Made by a program: the position numbers and the translations under genes
Shown here: piece after piece, positions 37,339 to 45,726 of the stretch
Layout: the number at the start of each line of letters is the position of its first letter
How positions within the stretch are numbered: the first letter of the stretch is position 1
Notes under the pieces: generated by a model
What the model saw: the letters and a program-made list of their open reading frames with translations, nothing else
The model's database searches: none
Told to the model about the DNA's origin: nothing
Assembly (NCBI GenBank): GCA_947501445.1
Contig: CANMVS010000003.1
Span: 372,001 to 436,000, forward strand
Direction: 5' to 3'
DNA: 64,000 bases
From: an uncultured Rhizobiaceae group bacterium
GTDB taxonomy: Bacteria; Pseudomonadota; Alphaproteobacteria; Rhizobiales; Rhizobiaceae

Positions 37339-38112
37339 TCACTCCAGGCTGCGGAATTCCTCTGACAGGGCCATTGCGGCGTTACCCAGCAGGGCCAGAT
37401 CGATGCCCACGGCTGTGAAGGCTGTGCCAAGGCTCATGCAGTGTTTTGCGAAGGGGCGATCCAATGATAAAATCCCGGAAGGCACGCCTAATGCCGCCAA
37501 TCGCCTGAAAGCATCTTCTATGGCGCTAACAACGTCGGGGTGTGCCAGATCGCCCGGGTGGCCAAGGCTTGCGGCAAGATCGGCAGGCCCAATAAACACA
37601 CCGTCCACGCCCTCAACCCTGGCAATTTCCTCCAATTGATCCAAAGCGGTTCCGGTCTCAATTTGAACAATCAGGCACAGCTCATCTGCTGCCCCTGTTC
37701 CATAGCCCTCCACCTTGCCAAAGCGGCTGGCTCTGGTCATGCCGGCATAACCGCGTACACCGCTCGGCGGGTATCGCATCGCGGCAACTGCTGCTCTGGC
37801 TTCATCTGCAGACTGCACATAGGGGATCAACAGTGTTTGTGCACCAAGATCCAGTAGCCTTTTGATCAGAACCGTGTCGTTGATGGCCGGGCGTACAATT
37901 GCGCTGACATGCGGATAGGCTGCAATGGTTTGCAGCGCCGGTAGTACATCGATCACATCAACCGGGGCATGTTCGGTATCAATCAAAATCCAGTCAAAGT
38001 CACAGGTCGCTAAATATTCTGTAACGGGCTGACCGGCAATGGAATTCCAGATGCCAAGTTGATGCTTTCCGGATTTCAGTGCCGCCTTGAACAGGTTTTT
38101 CGGATTTTTCAT
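37339..38112 (-). CDS. HpcH/HpaI-family class II aldolase
   Basis: The 257-residue protein is a HpcH/HpaI aldolase with DWILIDTEHAP near the start, the metal site glutamate in IVQIETGTALD, the metal/substrate segment FIGPADLAASLG and GYAGMTRASRFG. The family cleaves 2-keto-hydroxy acids, for example 4-hydroxy-2-ketoheptanedioate or 2-keto-3-deoxy sugar acids, with a divalent metal. It is the third gene of an operon with a dehydroquinase and a Gfo/Idh dehydrogenase, which suggests a catabolic chain for a cyclic or sugar acid. Confidence 0.85.
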   Translation of the reverse strand: MKNPKNLFKAALKSGKHQLGIWNSIAGQPVTEYLATCDFDWILIDTEHAPVDVIDVLPALQTIAAYPHVSAIVRPAINDTVLIKRLLDLGAQTLLIPYVQSADEARAAVAAMRYPPSGVRGYAGMTRASRFGKVEGYGTGAADELCLIVQIETGTALDQLEEIARVEGVDGVFIGPADLAASLGHPGDLAHPDVVSAIEDAFRRLAALGVPSGILSLDRPFAKHCMSLGTAFTAVGIDLALLGNAAMALSEEFRSLE

Positions 38113-38160
38113 GATGTCTCCATAGATGATTGCCTATCGGTTTGCCGGCCCATCGTCGCC

Positions 38161-39192
38161 TCAGTTCAACGCCACTGTCTGACCCGTCGCTGCAGACGTT
38201 TTGACAGCCTCAATAACCTGCTGGTTTCTCAACCCTTCCTCGGCGGAAACAAGCGGCTCTTCGTCACCACGCACAACCGCCGCAAATTGGCGAACCTGTC
38301 GAACAAGCGGATCCTCAAAGTCGAAAAGAAGTTTAGTGGCGCTTATGGGTTCGGACCAGCTGCGTTGATCCTGGTTCGTCCACACAGCAAGATTGGGTAG
38401 CGACATGGAACCATGCGTACCGCCAATCATATAGCAGGCCTCGCTTGTCGCCGGATACATCGGGTTTTCGCGCGCCGTCAATTCCCAGCTCCAGGGGGCG
38501 ACCACCGTATCCGACAAATTGACTGTGCATAGCGCACCACTGGCAAATTTCAGTAGGATTACGGCCGTATCCTCGACTTCATTGTTGCGAATGGCACTGG
38601 ATTCCATGGCGTGAACACTGATCACTTCACCACAAAGGTGGCGCAGCATGTCAATGTCGTGGATCAGATTGATGTAGACAGGGCCAGCGCCCTTTTTACG
38701 CCGCCAGTCCATATCAAAATAATCGTCGGGTTTGCACAACCATGTTGTTGCCTGTACCGCGGTGATCCGGCCAAGTCCGCCGTCTTCGATATAGGCCTTG
38801 GCTCGGGCAATCAATGGATTGTGGCGACGGTGGTGACCGGTCAGCAGCGGTATGGCTGCAGCTTTGCCAACAGCGACAATCCGTTCGGCACCATCAAGAT
38901 CGGTCGCAAGCGGTTTTTCCACCAGTGTCGGCAATTTTGCTGCCACACATTCAATGACCATTTCCACATGTAAATGATTGGGTGTTGCCAGGATGACGCA
39001 ATCAGGTCGGTCCTTGCGGATCATTTCATCAAGCGCGCAATAATGCTGTGAACCGTGCACTTCAGCAACTTGACTGCCGGTCGGCGATGGGTCGACTACG
39101 GATGCAAGGGTCACACCCTTTGTGACGGCAATGGCATCTGCGTGGCGACGACCGATAAGCCCGGCACCGACAACGGCCACGCGCACATTCAT
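38161..39192 (-). CDS. Gfo/Idh/MocA family oxidoreductase
   Basis: The 343-residue protein has the dinucleotide motif GAGLIG (residues 10-15) and the catalytic VEKPLATD near 96, with a C-terminal Gfo/Idh/MocA domain. It oxidises a cyclic polyol or sugar with NAD(P). Its start overlaps the aroQ stop by four bases, and the HpcH-type aldolase gene follows 48 bases later, so a joint pathway is likely. A quinate/shikimate dehydrogenase role would fit the dehydroquinase neighbour but is unproven. Confidence 0.85.
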   Translation of the reverse strand: MNVRVAVVGAGLIGRRHADAIAVTKGVTLASVVDPSPTGSQVAEVHGSQHYCALDEMIRKDRPDCVILATPNHLHVEMVIECVAAKLPTLVEKPLATDLDGAERIVAVGKAAAIPLLTGHHRRHNPLIARAKAYIEDGGLGRITAVQATTWLCKPDDYFDMDWRRKKGAGPVYINLIHDIDMLRHLCGEVISVHAMESSAIRNNEVEDTAVILLKFASGALCTVNLSDTVVAPWSWELTARENPMYPATSEACYMIGGTHGSMSLPNLAVWTNQDQRSWSEPISATKLLFDFEDPLVRQVRQFAAVVRGDEEPLVSAEEGLRNQQVIEAVKTSAATGQTVALN

Positions 39193-39650
39193 CCGTTCAC
39201 CAAAGACCCCATGCGGCGCATCGCCAACATGTATCCTTCAACACCAAATCCGGCAACGACGCCATCTGCACGCAGTGAAACATAGGAATGGTGGCGAAAA
39301 TTCTCGCGTTTGTGAACATTCGAAATATGAACTTCCAGAACCGGACCTTCGAACGTATTGAGCGCGTCCAAAATGGCAATGGACGTATGTGTGAAAGCGG
39401 CAGGGTTGATAATGATTCCTGCCGAGGTATCGCGTGCTTCGTGAATCCAGTCGATAATCTGACCTTCATGATTGGATTGCAGCAGTTGCGAGGTCAGTCC
39501 CAGTGTTTCAGCTACGTCAGCGCACCGGGTTTCAATATCGGCCAGCGTGTCATACCCGTAAATTTCCGGTTGTCGCTTACCCAGCAGATTGAGATTCGGT
39601 CCGTTCAAAATGGTTATCAGCTTTGTCAAAATACAGGTTCCATATGGCAT
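39189..39650 (-). CDS. aroQ: Type II 3-dehydroquinate dehydratase
   Basis: The 153-residue protein matches type II dehydroquinases: [17 protein letters not shown] carries the lid arginine R26 and catalytic tyrosine Y31, and [13 protein letters not shown] and the late [14 protein letters not shown] supply the histidine and substrate-binding residues. It converts 3-dehydroquinate to 3-dehydroshikimate, in biosynthesis or in quinate breakdown. The start is set at 39650; the open frame runs far upstream through a MITE but that part is not protein-like, and a TTG at 39629 is also possible. Being first in a catabolic-looking operon, it may serve quinate use rather than aromatic biosynthesis. Confidence 0.85.
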   Translation of the reverse strand: MPYGTCILTKLITILNGPNLNLLGKRQPEIYGYDTLADIETRCADVAETLGLTSQLLQSNHEGQIIDWIHEARDTSAGIIINPAAFTHTSIAILDALNTFEGPVLEVHISNVHKRENFRHHSYVSLRADGVVAGFGVEGYMLAMRRMGSLVNG

Positions 39651-40214
39651 TGGCTGCGAAGTGCCAGACTTGAGTTGGATTGTTGCGCTTAAGAGTATGG
39701 CTGAATTGCTACAGTTAAAAGTACTCATTTTGCAATCAGAGCCTGCAGGCCTAGTGGATTGATCGAGACGGATGATACCCATAGACGGATTTGCAGGTTC
39801 ATCCGGGTAGGCGCGTGATGTGCCGTGATTTTCATCACAAACATCGCGTAACGCATCCGGTGGGCCTGTAAACCCGCCCTGCGGGTCCAATATCGCGGGT
39901 TCTGGATGCGTCGAGCTTTCTTGCAGATGGCCCGCATCGACTGCGAAACCTCTCCTACCCAGAGCCCGGGATATTGGATCTATGGGTACCATCTGTCTCG
40001 ATCAATCCACTAGGATTGTTGAAAACAAGAATTTGCAAATATTCCCGTTGCTGGTCGCACATTGCTGTTTGAGTGGATGTTTTGGTCAGATTGCAGCAAA
40101 CAATAGCCTCTAACACCGGGACAGCAAAGTCTTGCCTCAGAATGAGGACTGGGTGTTGAACCCGCCACGGATTGCGACTACCTATGGCCAAAGAGCAATT
40201 TGGAGTAATGCCGA
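39651..40214. other. Intergenic region carrying a MITE
   Basis: These 564 bases separate the divergent aroQ operon and DUF6460 gene. Nearly half is the transposon-like element at 39752-40012. The remaining parts hold the two promoters; no gene is supported. Confidence 0.7.
39752..40012. mobile_element. Miniature inverted-repeat element (MITE) with TA target duplication
   Basis: Two 34-base arms, 39751-39784 and 39980-40013, are inverted copies with only two mismatches; the ends read CTAGTGGATTGATCGAGAC. If the TA at each edge is the target duplication, the element runs 39754-40010 and the empty site was CTAG. TA duplication at CTAG is known for IS630/Tc1-mariner and IS427-type (IS5) elements. 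The 195-base middle has no transposase frame but has nested inverted pieces (GGGTAGG at 39805 with CCTACCC at 39954; CCAATATC at 39888 with GATATTGG at 39970), so the whole unit can fold into one long hairpin. Confidence 0.8.
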
Positions 40215-40481
40215 ATGTCCGGCAATGTGAACAGATTTCTGGGTGACAGCGTTGCCCGTACCATCGTCAAACTGATCGTGATTTCGTTCATAGTGGGTGC
40301 GGTGATGAGTGCGTTTAACTGGTATCCGCTCGACGTTGTCTATGCGGTACGCGATTTTCTGGTCAATGTCTGGGAAACCGGATTTGCAGCACTGGGTCGT
40401 TTTGGCGACTATCTTGTGCTTGGGGCCGTCATTGTCATACCGGTTTTTCTGGTTATGCGCGTCCTGAGTTATCGCCGATAA
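40215..40481 (+). CDS. DUF6460 small membrane protein
   Basis: The 88-residue protein has two membrane segments (about residues 17-35 and 63-82) separated by FNWYPLDVVYAVRDFLVNVW and ends in a basic tail. It matches the DUF6460 family of small inner-membrane proteins found in Hyphomicrobiales; the function is unknown. GGAG nine bases before the ATG supports the start. It stands as a single gene after the MITE. Confidence 0.75.
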   Translation: MSGNVNRFLGDSVARTIVKLIVISFIVGAVMSAFNWYPLDVVYAVRDFLVNVWETGFAALGRFGDYLVLGAVIVIPVFLVMRVLSYRR

Positions 40482-40676
40482 CGCCAATTGCGCAAAGGCC
40501 CTGCCGCGCCGGGGTAATCATCCATCAAATTGTGCCAGCGTCACTGGATGTCCGCTGGATGACCCGTTACGATTGATCCATTCGCGAGTCGTGCCCGCAC
40601 CAACATTCCTGGGCAGGTGAAATTAACAAGAGTCTGATTTTCAATCGGGCAGCAGGCGTTGGTCGGGTTCAGACAA

Positions 40677-42062
40677 ATGGTGAATGCGCAAGACAATCAG
40701 ATGAGCGCGGAATTGACGCTGCAGCGCAGACCCTTCACGGTGACAAACCGAATGGTGCTGTCGATTGCGATCCCCATGACATTGGCCTATCTGACAACGC
40801 CGCTGCTTGGTCTGGTGGATATGGCGGTGGTCGGACAGCTGGGTGATCCGGTTCTCATCGGCGGCCTTGCAGTGGGTGCAATCCTGTTTGATCTGGTGTT
40901 TACCACTTTCAATTTTTTGCGCTCTGCCACGACCGGACTTGTCGCCCAGGCTTTTGGTCGGGGCGATGTGAGCGAGGAGCAGGCAGTCTTCTGGCGATCG
41001 CTGATTATCGGACTAATCTGCGGCGCCGTTATTTTACTGCTGTCACCGCTGATCATAAAACTCGGTATTTGGGCAATGGCACCAGGCACCGGCGTTGAGG
41101 ATGCAACGCACACCTATGCGACCATTCGTATGGTTTCTGCGCCCGTCGGTCTTGCCAATTATGCTATTCTTGGTTTTGTGCTGGGTCGTGGTCAGGGTGT
41201 TGTGGGCCTTTTGCTGCAAACATTGATCAACGGGATCAATATTGGCCTGTCCATATGGCTTGGACTTCATCTGGAATGGGGTATCGCCGGCGTTGCCTGG
41301 GCCACGGTTATCGGTGAATTTGTCGGCATGATTGCCGGGTTCATCTATGTGACCACCCGGTTTGACAAGGCGGCGCGTCCTGGCTGGCGGCAATTGACAG
41401 ATAAACAGGCAATTGGAAAGCTGATGTCTTTGAACCGCGACATCATGATCCGTTCATTTGCCCTTTTGGTGGCGTTTGCACTTTTTGTACGCCAGGGGGC
41501 ACAATTTGGTGCCGTTACACTGGCCGCAAATGCTGTGCTGATGAATTTCTTTCTGGTTGCGGGCTATTATCTGGACGGTTTTGCAACGGCGGCTGAGCAA
41601 TTGGCCGGGCGCGCGGTTGGCGCAAATTATCGACCCGCCTTTGATCGTGCCGTCAGGCTGACACTTCTTTGGGGCCTTGCACTGGCGGTTTCTACAACGG
41701 TTTTCTTTCTTCTTTTTGGCGGTGTTGTGATTGATTTTCTGACCACATCGCAAGACGTGCGGGATGCTGCCCGCACCTATCTGATTTGGGCATCGCTGAC
41801 CGCTCTGTTCGGTGTTCTGGCCTTCGAGATGGATGGTGTTTTCATCGGCGCCACATGGTCACACGATCTTCGAAACATGATGCTCGCTTCGCTGGTCGTA
41901 TTCGTTGTGCTTCTGGTAACACTGGTTCCGGCCGCCGGAAACCATGGTTTGTGGCTGTCTTTGCTGGCTTTTCTCGGGATGCGCGGTGGCACACTTTACG
42001 CCATGATGGGCAGGCGCGCCGACCGTGTATTTCAAACTGGCAGGTTTCGTCCGGCCCAGTAA
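40677..42062 (+). CDS. MATE-family efflux transporter (DinF-like)
   Basis: The 461-residue protein has twelve predicted membrane segments and the DinF/MATE pattern: MTLAYLTTPLLGLVDMAVVGQLG at helix 1, and FNFLRSATTGLVAQAFGRGD. It exports cationic or hydrophobic compounds against a Na+ or H+ gradient. The start at 40677 has only a weak CGGG site; TTG at 40659 and ATG at 40701 are alternatives. Its 3' end overlaps that of pyrD by about 30 bases, tail to tail. Confidence 0.85.
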   Translation: MVNAQDNQMSAELTLQRRPFTVTNRMVLSIAIPMTLAYLTTPLLGLVDMAVVGQLGDPVLIGGLAVGAILFDLVFTTFNFLRSATTGLVAQAFGRGDVSEEQAVFWRSLIIGLICGAVILLLSPLIIKLGIWAMAPGTGVEDATHTYATIRMVSAPVGLANYAILGFVLGRGQGVVGLLLQTLINGINIGLSIWLGLHLEWGIAGVAWATVIGEFVGMIAGFIYVTTRFDKAARPGWRQLTDKQAIGKLMSLNRDIMIRSFALLVAFALFVRQGAQFGAVTLAANAVLMNFFLVAGYYLDGFATAAEQLAGRAVGANYRPAFDRAVRLTLLWGLALAVSTTVFFLLFGGVVIDFLTTSQDVRDAARTYLIWASLTALFGVLAFEMDGVFIGATWSHDLRNMMLASLVVFVVLLVTLVPAAGNHGLWLSLLAFLGMRGGTLYAMMGRRADRVFQTGRFRPAQ

Positions 42063-43129
42063 TCGACATTGGTGTCTCTGAGTTCGCTGATCGTCTTGAT
42101 ATTTTGTGTTGCAACGCGACCGGACAGGTCTTTGAGAATTTCCCTGGCGAGACCGGGGCCTTTGTAGATAAAGCCCGTATAGAGTTGCACCAGATCCGCA
42201 CCGGCACGAATTTTCTCCAGCACGTCAGCGCCACTATCCACGCCCCCAACACCAATAAGTGCCGTTGAAGGCCCCATCAGTTTGCGCATTTTGGCAAGCA
42301 TGATCGTCGAGCGTTCGAAGATCGGTTTTCCCGATAGACCACCTGATTCGTTCACATGCTGCCGATTGTGCAGGCCGCTGCGAGACACCGTTGTATTTGA
42401 GACGATCAGCCCCTCAAGGGCGTGTTGGTGCATTTCTGCGGCAATATCTTCCAAATCACCGATGGCCAGATCTGGGGCGATTTTAAGGAATATCGGTTTG
42501 GTTTGCTCGCCAGCCCCTGCACATTTGTCCCGCGCTTCCATAACGGCTTCAAGTAAACCGGCGAGGCTGTCGCGCGCGTGATAATCGCGCAGACCCGGCG
42601 TATTGGGAGACGATATATTGATCGTAAAATAGTCTGCAACGGCATAAAAAGTCTCAATGCCCAGCACGTAGTCTTTGGTGCGATCGGCAGAATCCTTGTT
42701 GGCACCCACGTTGATGCCCAGTGGTCCAACTGCCCTGTTGCCTCGGGTTTCAAGACGGCTCAATACGGCAGCATGACCGTGGTTGTTGAAACCCAGCCGG
42801 TTGATAACGCCCTGATCTTCGGGCAGCCGGAAAATGCGCGGCTTTTCATTGCCGCTTTGGGGAAGGGGGGTGACTGATCCGATTTCGCAAAATCCAAAAC
42901 CCAATTTCAGGATCGCGTCCGGTACTTCGCCGTTTTTGTCATAACCGGCTGCGATGCCGACAGGGTTGGCAAATGTCAGTCCGCAGGTTTGCACGCGAAG
43001 GCGCGGATCAGCCGATTGCGAACACGATGGCAGTAAACCCGATTTAAGTGCCTTGATTGACAAATGATGTGCTGTTTCCGGATCCAGCGTGAACAGGGCT
43101 GTTCGACCGAGCGTACTAAACAGGCTCAT
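42032..43129 (-). CDS. pyrD: Dihydroorotate dehydrogenase (quinone), class 2
   Basis: The 365-residue protein is a class 2 dihydroorotate dehydrogenase with an N-terminal membrane-associated helix, GIAAGYDKNGE, the catalytic serine region INISSPNTPGLRDY, and the C-terminal FMN site IGVGGVDSGADVLEKI and QLYTGFIYKGP. It oxidises dihydroorotate to orotate in pyrimidine synthesis and reduces ubiquinone. Its ATG overlaps the stop of the DUF952 gene (ATGA), a pairing common in this order. Confidence 0.95.
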   Translation of the reverse strand: MSLFSTLGRTALFTLDPETAHHLSIKALKSGLLPSCSQSADPRLRVQTCGLTFANPVGIAAGYDKNGEVPDAILKLGFGFCEIGSVTPLPQSGNEKPRIFRLPEDQGVINRLGFNNHGHAAVLSRLETRGNRAVGPLGINVGANKDSADRTKDYVLGIETFYAVADYFTINISSPNTPGLRDYHARDSLAGLLEAVMEARDKCAGAGEQTKPIFLKIAPDLAIGDLEDIAAEMHQHALEGLIVSNTTVSRSGLHNRQHVNESGGLSGKPIFERSTIMLAKMRKLMGPSTALIGVGGVDSGADVLEKIRAGADLVQLYTGFIYKGPGLAREILKDLSGRVATQNIKTISELRDTNVDYWAGRNLPV

Positions 43130-43476
43130 TGTTCCCTCAGATCCGGCAAAACATGATTTCCGTTTTCATCAAGCGGCATGGGTGCTGTCCACACAACGGC
43201 ATCCAGCGGCAATGCAGCATATAGGTGTGGAAATAATTCCCCGCCCCGTGATGGTTCAAACTTCAGTGTATCGCCGAGCATATTTCCATCGACGGCAACC
43301 AGGAGCAGATCATTTTGCCCGGCAAAATGCAACGCAGCGGTCGTGGGTACCTGGGATGCCGTTGAAAAGTGAATATAGCCATCTTTCAGATCAATGGCGG
43401 CACCTGCAAACACACCGGTTTCAACTGCGTTCTGCCACTCGGACTGTGGTGTGATTTTATAGATCAGATTTGGCAT
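43126..43476 (-). CDS. DUF952 family protein
   Basis: The 116-residue protein matches DUF952: IYKITPQSEWQ at the start, DLKDGYIHFSTASQV, and the late LYAALPLDAVVW. The family is soluble, of unknown function, and often sits before pyrD. The start at 43476 has AGGA six bases upstream; the longer frame to 43563 lacks support. Confidence 0.82.
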   Translation of the reverse strand: MPNLIYKITPQSEWQNAVETGVFAGAAIDLKDGYIHFSTASQVPTTAALHFAGQNDLLLVAVDGNMLGDTLKFEPSRGGELFPHLYAALPLDAVVWTAPMPLDENGNHVLPDLREQ

Positions 43477-43632
43477 ATTTGTTCCTGTGTCGGCATCTGT
43501 TTCACCAGTGTGGTGCCCGCGCAACCCGGTGCGACCGAGGCAATCACGAATTATGTCATCCATCGCAATTTGGGCAAGATCGTCTGATATCTACCAACAT
43601 GCTACGTGAAATTCACCATGTGCGGGGATGGT

Positions 43633-44061
43633 ATGAACCAGTTTTTAAAAAAAATCATCTGTGCCGTCGGGATTAGTGTGGCTGTTAGCCTGACCGGCAC
43701 CGCTTTTGCACAGGAAAGTCGCTACGTCATGGAGCGATCCGACAATGGATTTGTGCGTCTGGATACATTCACCGGTGAACTTTCAGTTTGTACGATCAAT
43801 GAAGGGCAACTCGTCTGCCGCATGGCTGCAGATGAGCGGCGCGTGCTCGAGGAGCAGATTGATGCATTGGAAGAAAAGCTGACCTTTATGGCGCTGACCC
43901 TTGAAGAACGCGGTATTGAGCCACAAAACAACCTGCCGGATGAAGCAGAGCTTGATCGCACATTTGACGTTATGGAAAAGTTGATGCGGCGTTTCATGGG
44001 AGTCATTGAGGATTTCGACGGCAAGACCAACAAACAAAAAAGTGAAGCGGATAAAACATGA
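43633..44061 (+). CDS. Small secreted hypothetical protein with coiled coil
   Basis: The 142-residue protein starts with a signal peptide (FLKKIICAVGISVAVSLTGTAFA, cleavage after AFA), followed by RYVMERSDNGFVRLDTFTGE, a CTINEGQLVCRMAADERR segment with two cysteines and a helical, charged second half (EEQIDALEEKLTFM) that may form a coiled coil. It is periplasmic and probably conserved in the order; the function is not recognised. The GGGGA site five bases before 43633 supports the start. Confidence 0.7.
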   Translation: MNQFLKKIICAVGISVAVSLTGTAFAQESRYVMERSDNGFVRLDTFTGELSVCTINEGQLVCRMAADERRVLEEQIDALEEKLTFMALTLEERGIEPQNNLPDEAELDRTFDVMEKLMRRFMGVIEDFDGKTNKQKSEADKT

Positions 44062-44104
44062 TAGCAGGAATATAAGTTGAACCTTGGTTGATTAAGGGTA
44101 AACA

Positions 44105-44110
44105 TATAAT
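44105..44110 (+). promoter_or_regulatory. Perfect -10 box TATAAT
   Basis: A perfect TATAAT stands in an AT-rich stretch 125 bases before the small CxxC gene. The matching -35 is weak (CTTGGT, 16 bases upstream), so a regulated promoter is possible. Confidence 0.35.
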
Positions 44111-44234
44111 GTATATATACTGCTCAAGATGTTATGAGTTAGAAATTGTGCCGGGGCGGCATCATATGTGATTGAAGAAACAGGCTATATTACACAAGTA
44201 ACTATGCCGAGTTTCTAAGGGGAGGAACGCCCAA

Positions 44235-44468
44235 GTGGCCAGTTATTATCTGGAAGAAGAACCAAAAAATGGCGTGCACATCGTGCATTGCGATTCCTGT
44301 TCAAAGTTACCGGATTTTTACTACAGAATTTATCTTGGTGAATATGGGGGCAGTGCCTCCGCGATTAAAAAAGCACAAACACATCGACCACAGGTAATGG
44401 GGTGTATTGAGTGTTGTGAAATCAACATTGAATCCAAATCCTGTACCCACATCAGGCACGCCTCTTGA
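44235..44468 (+). CDS. Small cysteine-rich hypothetical protein with paired CxxC motifs
   Basis: The 77-residue protein carries HCDSC near residue 18 and CIECC near 57, two CxxC-type pairs that could bind one zinc ion, plus a further C near 70. The middle FYYRIYLGEYGGSASAIKKA looks like a compact strand-helix unit. A strong GGGGAGGA site eight bases before the GTG start supports it as a real gene. No family was recognised. It is isolated between a secreted protein gene and a 526-base gene-poor stretch. Confidence 0.55.
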   Translation: MASYYLEEEPKNGVHIVHCDSCSKLPDFYYRIYLGEYGGSASAIKKAQTHRPQVMGCIECCEINIESKSCTHIRHAS

Positions 44469-44994
44469 TATCAAGAAAGTATTGAAGGCACATGCTTGAT
44501 TTCGTATCAATTTCCGCTTAACCGATAGTTCGTGATATTTGCTGCGTTCATTATCCGCTCTGCGGATCGGATAAATGACGTTTGTGGCGCGGGCAATCCA
44601 CCGGACTTTTGTCTTTTTCCGTTTCAGGAAGCTGGCAAAATATCCTGGTTCGAACACGATCCACATTGCTGGTCGAGTTTTTTGCTTGCGCAAAGGTGCA
44701 GCCTCGCTAGCATGGCGTGGCGTTGACGTGGGGGCAAAAATGATTTTGAGCCCGTAGATCGCAACGGAAACTGAGAGTGTATCTCCGTTCGGTCCGTGTG
44801 AGGGTCTGTTGAGAAGCAGGATTGTGGTATTGGGTTGATGAGATTTGCTCACTTTCGTTTCAAGGGGAAGTCGGACATGCAGCGCATATTCAACAACGAA
44901 TTGAGCGGAAATAGACAAGTCTGGTCACATCCCGTCGGGATGCCGCCCCTATTGTTTCTCAAGTGACCCTAGCCTCTGGGAGGGGGCGATCAAA
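44469..44994. other. Gene-poor stretch before the response regulator
   Basis: No convincing gene is present in these 526 bases. An inverted frame of about 200 codons (44307-44918) overlaps the CxxC gene and does not look like a protein. Short inverted repeats are TTATCCG/CGGATAA (44551-44574) and CATCCCG/CGGGATG (44928-44942); the latter lies 52 bases before the response regulator and could be an operator. Confidence 0.5.
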
Positions 44995-45660
44995 TTGGCT
45001 AGGACATTTATTATAGCAGATGACCATCCGCTGTTTCGCGGTGCCCTGAGACAGGCGCTGGCGGGAATTGAAGATGGATTGAACATTGTGGAAGCCGGAG
45101 ATTTCGGCGCGGCACGCGCTGCGGCCGCTGATAATCCGGATGCCGATTTATTATTGCTCGATTTGACAATGCCGGGTGTCAGTGGCCTTTCAGGGCTCAT
45201 TGCACTGCGCGCTGAACATATCAGCTTGCCGGTTGTCATCGTGTCTGCCTCTGACGATCACACCACGGTGCGCCGTGCGATCGATCTGGGGGCGTCCGGA
45301 TTTATATCCAAGTCAGCGAGCATTGATGAAATTCGCGACGGCATTAAATCCGTATTGGCAGGCGATGTTGCTACGCCCAGGGGTTTTGAACTCGGCCCGG
45401 AACAGGATGAGGAAATTGGTGACCTGATTTCACGCCTGCAGACGTTGACACCGCAACAAAGCCGGGTTCTGGGTATGCTGGGAGAAGGCCTGCTCAACAA
45501 GCAGATTGCCTACGAATTGAGTGTTTCCGAGGCGACGATCAAGGCGCATGTGTCAGCTGTTTTGCAAAAGCTGGCCGTTGACAGCCGCACGCAGGCCGTT
45601 ATTCAGCTATCAAAAATCAGCACGGAAATGCGCGACAATGAGGCCGGTCCTGTGACCTGA
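44995..45660 (+). CDS. LuxR/NarL-type response regulator (CrbR-like)
   Basis: The 221-residue protein has an N-terminal receiver domain with acidic pocket D9-D10, phosphoacceptor D56 in LLLLDLTMPG and the lysine in GFISKSAS, and a C-terminal LuxR helix-turn-helix (TPQQSRVLGMLGEGLLNKQIA, SEATIKAHVSAVLQKL). It starts with TTG behind a strong GGGAGGGGG. It is convergent with an SLC5-fused hybrid kinase; such pairs are known as CrbSR/MxtR-ErdR, which control acetyl-CoA synthetase in Pseudomonas and Vibrio. The stop codon lies inside repeat copy F. Confidence 0.88.
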   Translation: MARTFIIADDHPLFRGALRQALAGIEDGLNIVEAGDFGAARAAAADNPDADLLLLDLTMPGVSGLSGLIALRAEHISLPVVIVSASDDHTTVRRAIDLGASGFISKSASIDEIRDGIKSVLAGDVATPRGFELGPEQDEEIGDLISRLQTLTPQQSRVLGMLGEGLLNKQIAYELSVSEATIKAHVSAVLQKLAVDSRTQAVIQLSKISTEMRDNEAGPVT

Positions 45661-45722
45661 ACGCGTCAACAAAATCAAGGGCTGACACTTTTGTCCCGTT
45701 TCTGACTAAACGTGAAACGGTC
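45655..45722 (+). repeat. Two-hairpin intergenic repeat, copy F (hairpin 2 and linker)
   Basis: This partial copy begins with ACCTGAACGCGTCAAC and keeps the linker and hairpin 2 (CCGTTTC ... GAAACGG). Its first bases contain the TGA stop of the response regulator gene, and it ends five bases before the kinase stop, so it fills the gap between the two convergent genes completely. Confidence 0.8.
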
Positions 45723-45726
45723 TGAT

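Noticed and set aside
39651-39992. N-terminal extension of AroQ by about 115 residues
   Set aside because: The extra part is the translated MITE and promoter; type II dehydroquinases have about 150 residues and start near 39650.
44307-44918. Inverted open frame of about 200 codons
   Set aside because: It overlaps the CxxC gene on the other strand, has no ribosome site, a composition unlike the neighbours and no recognisable motif; it is most likely a chance frame.
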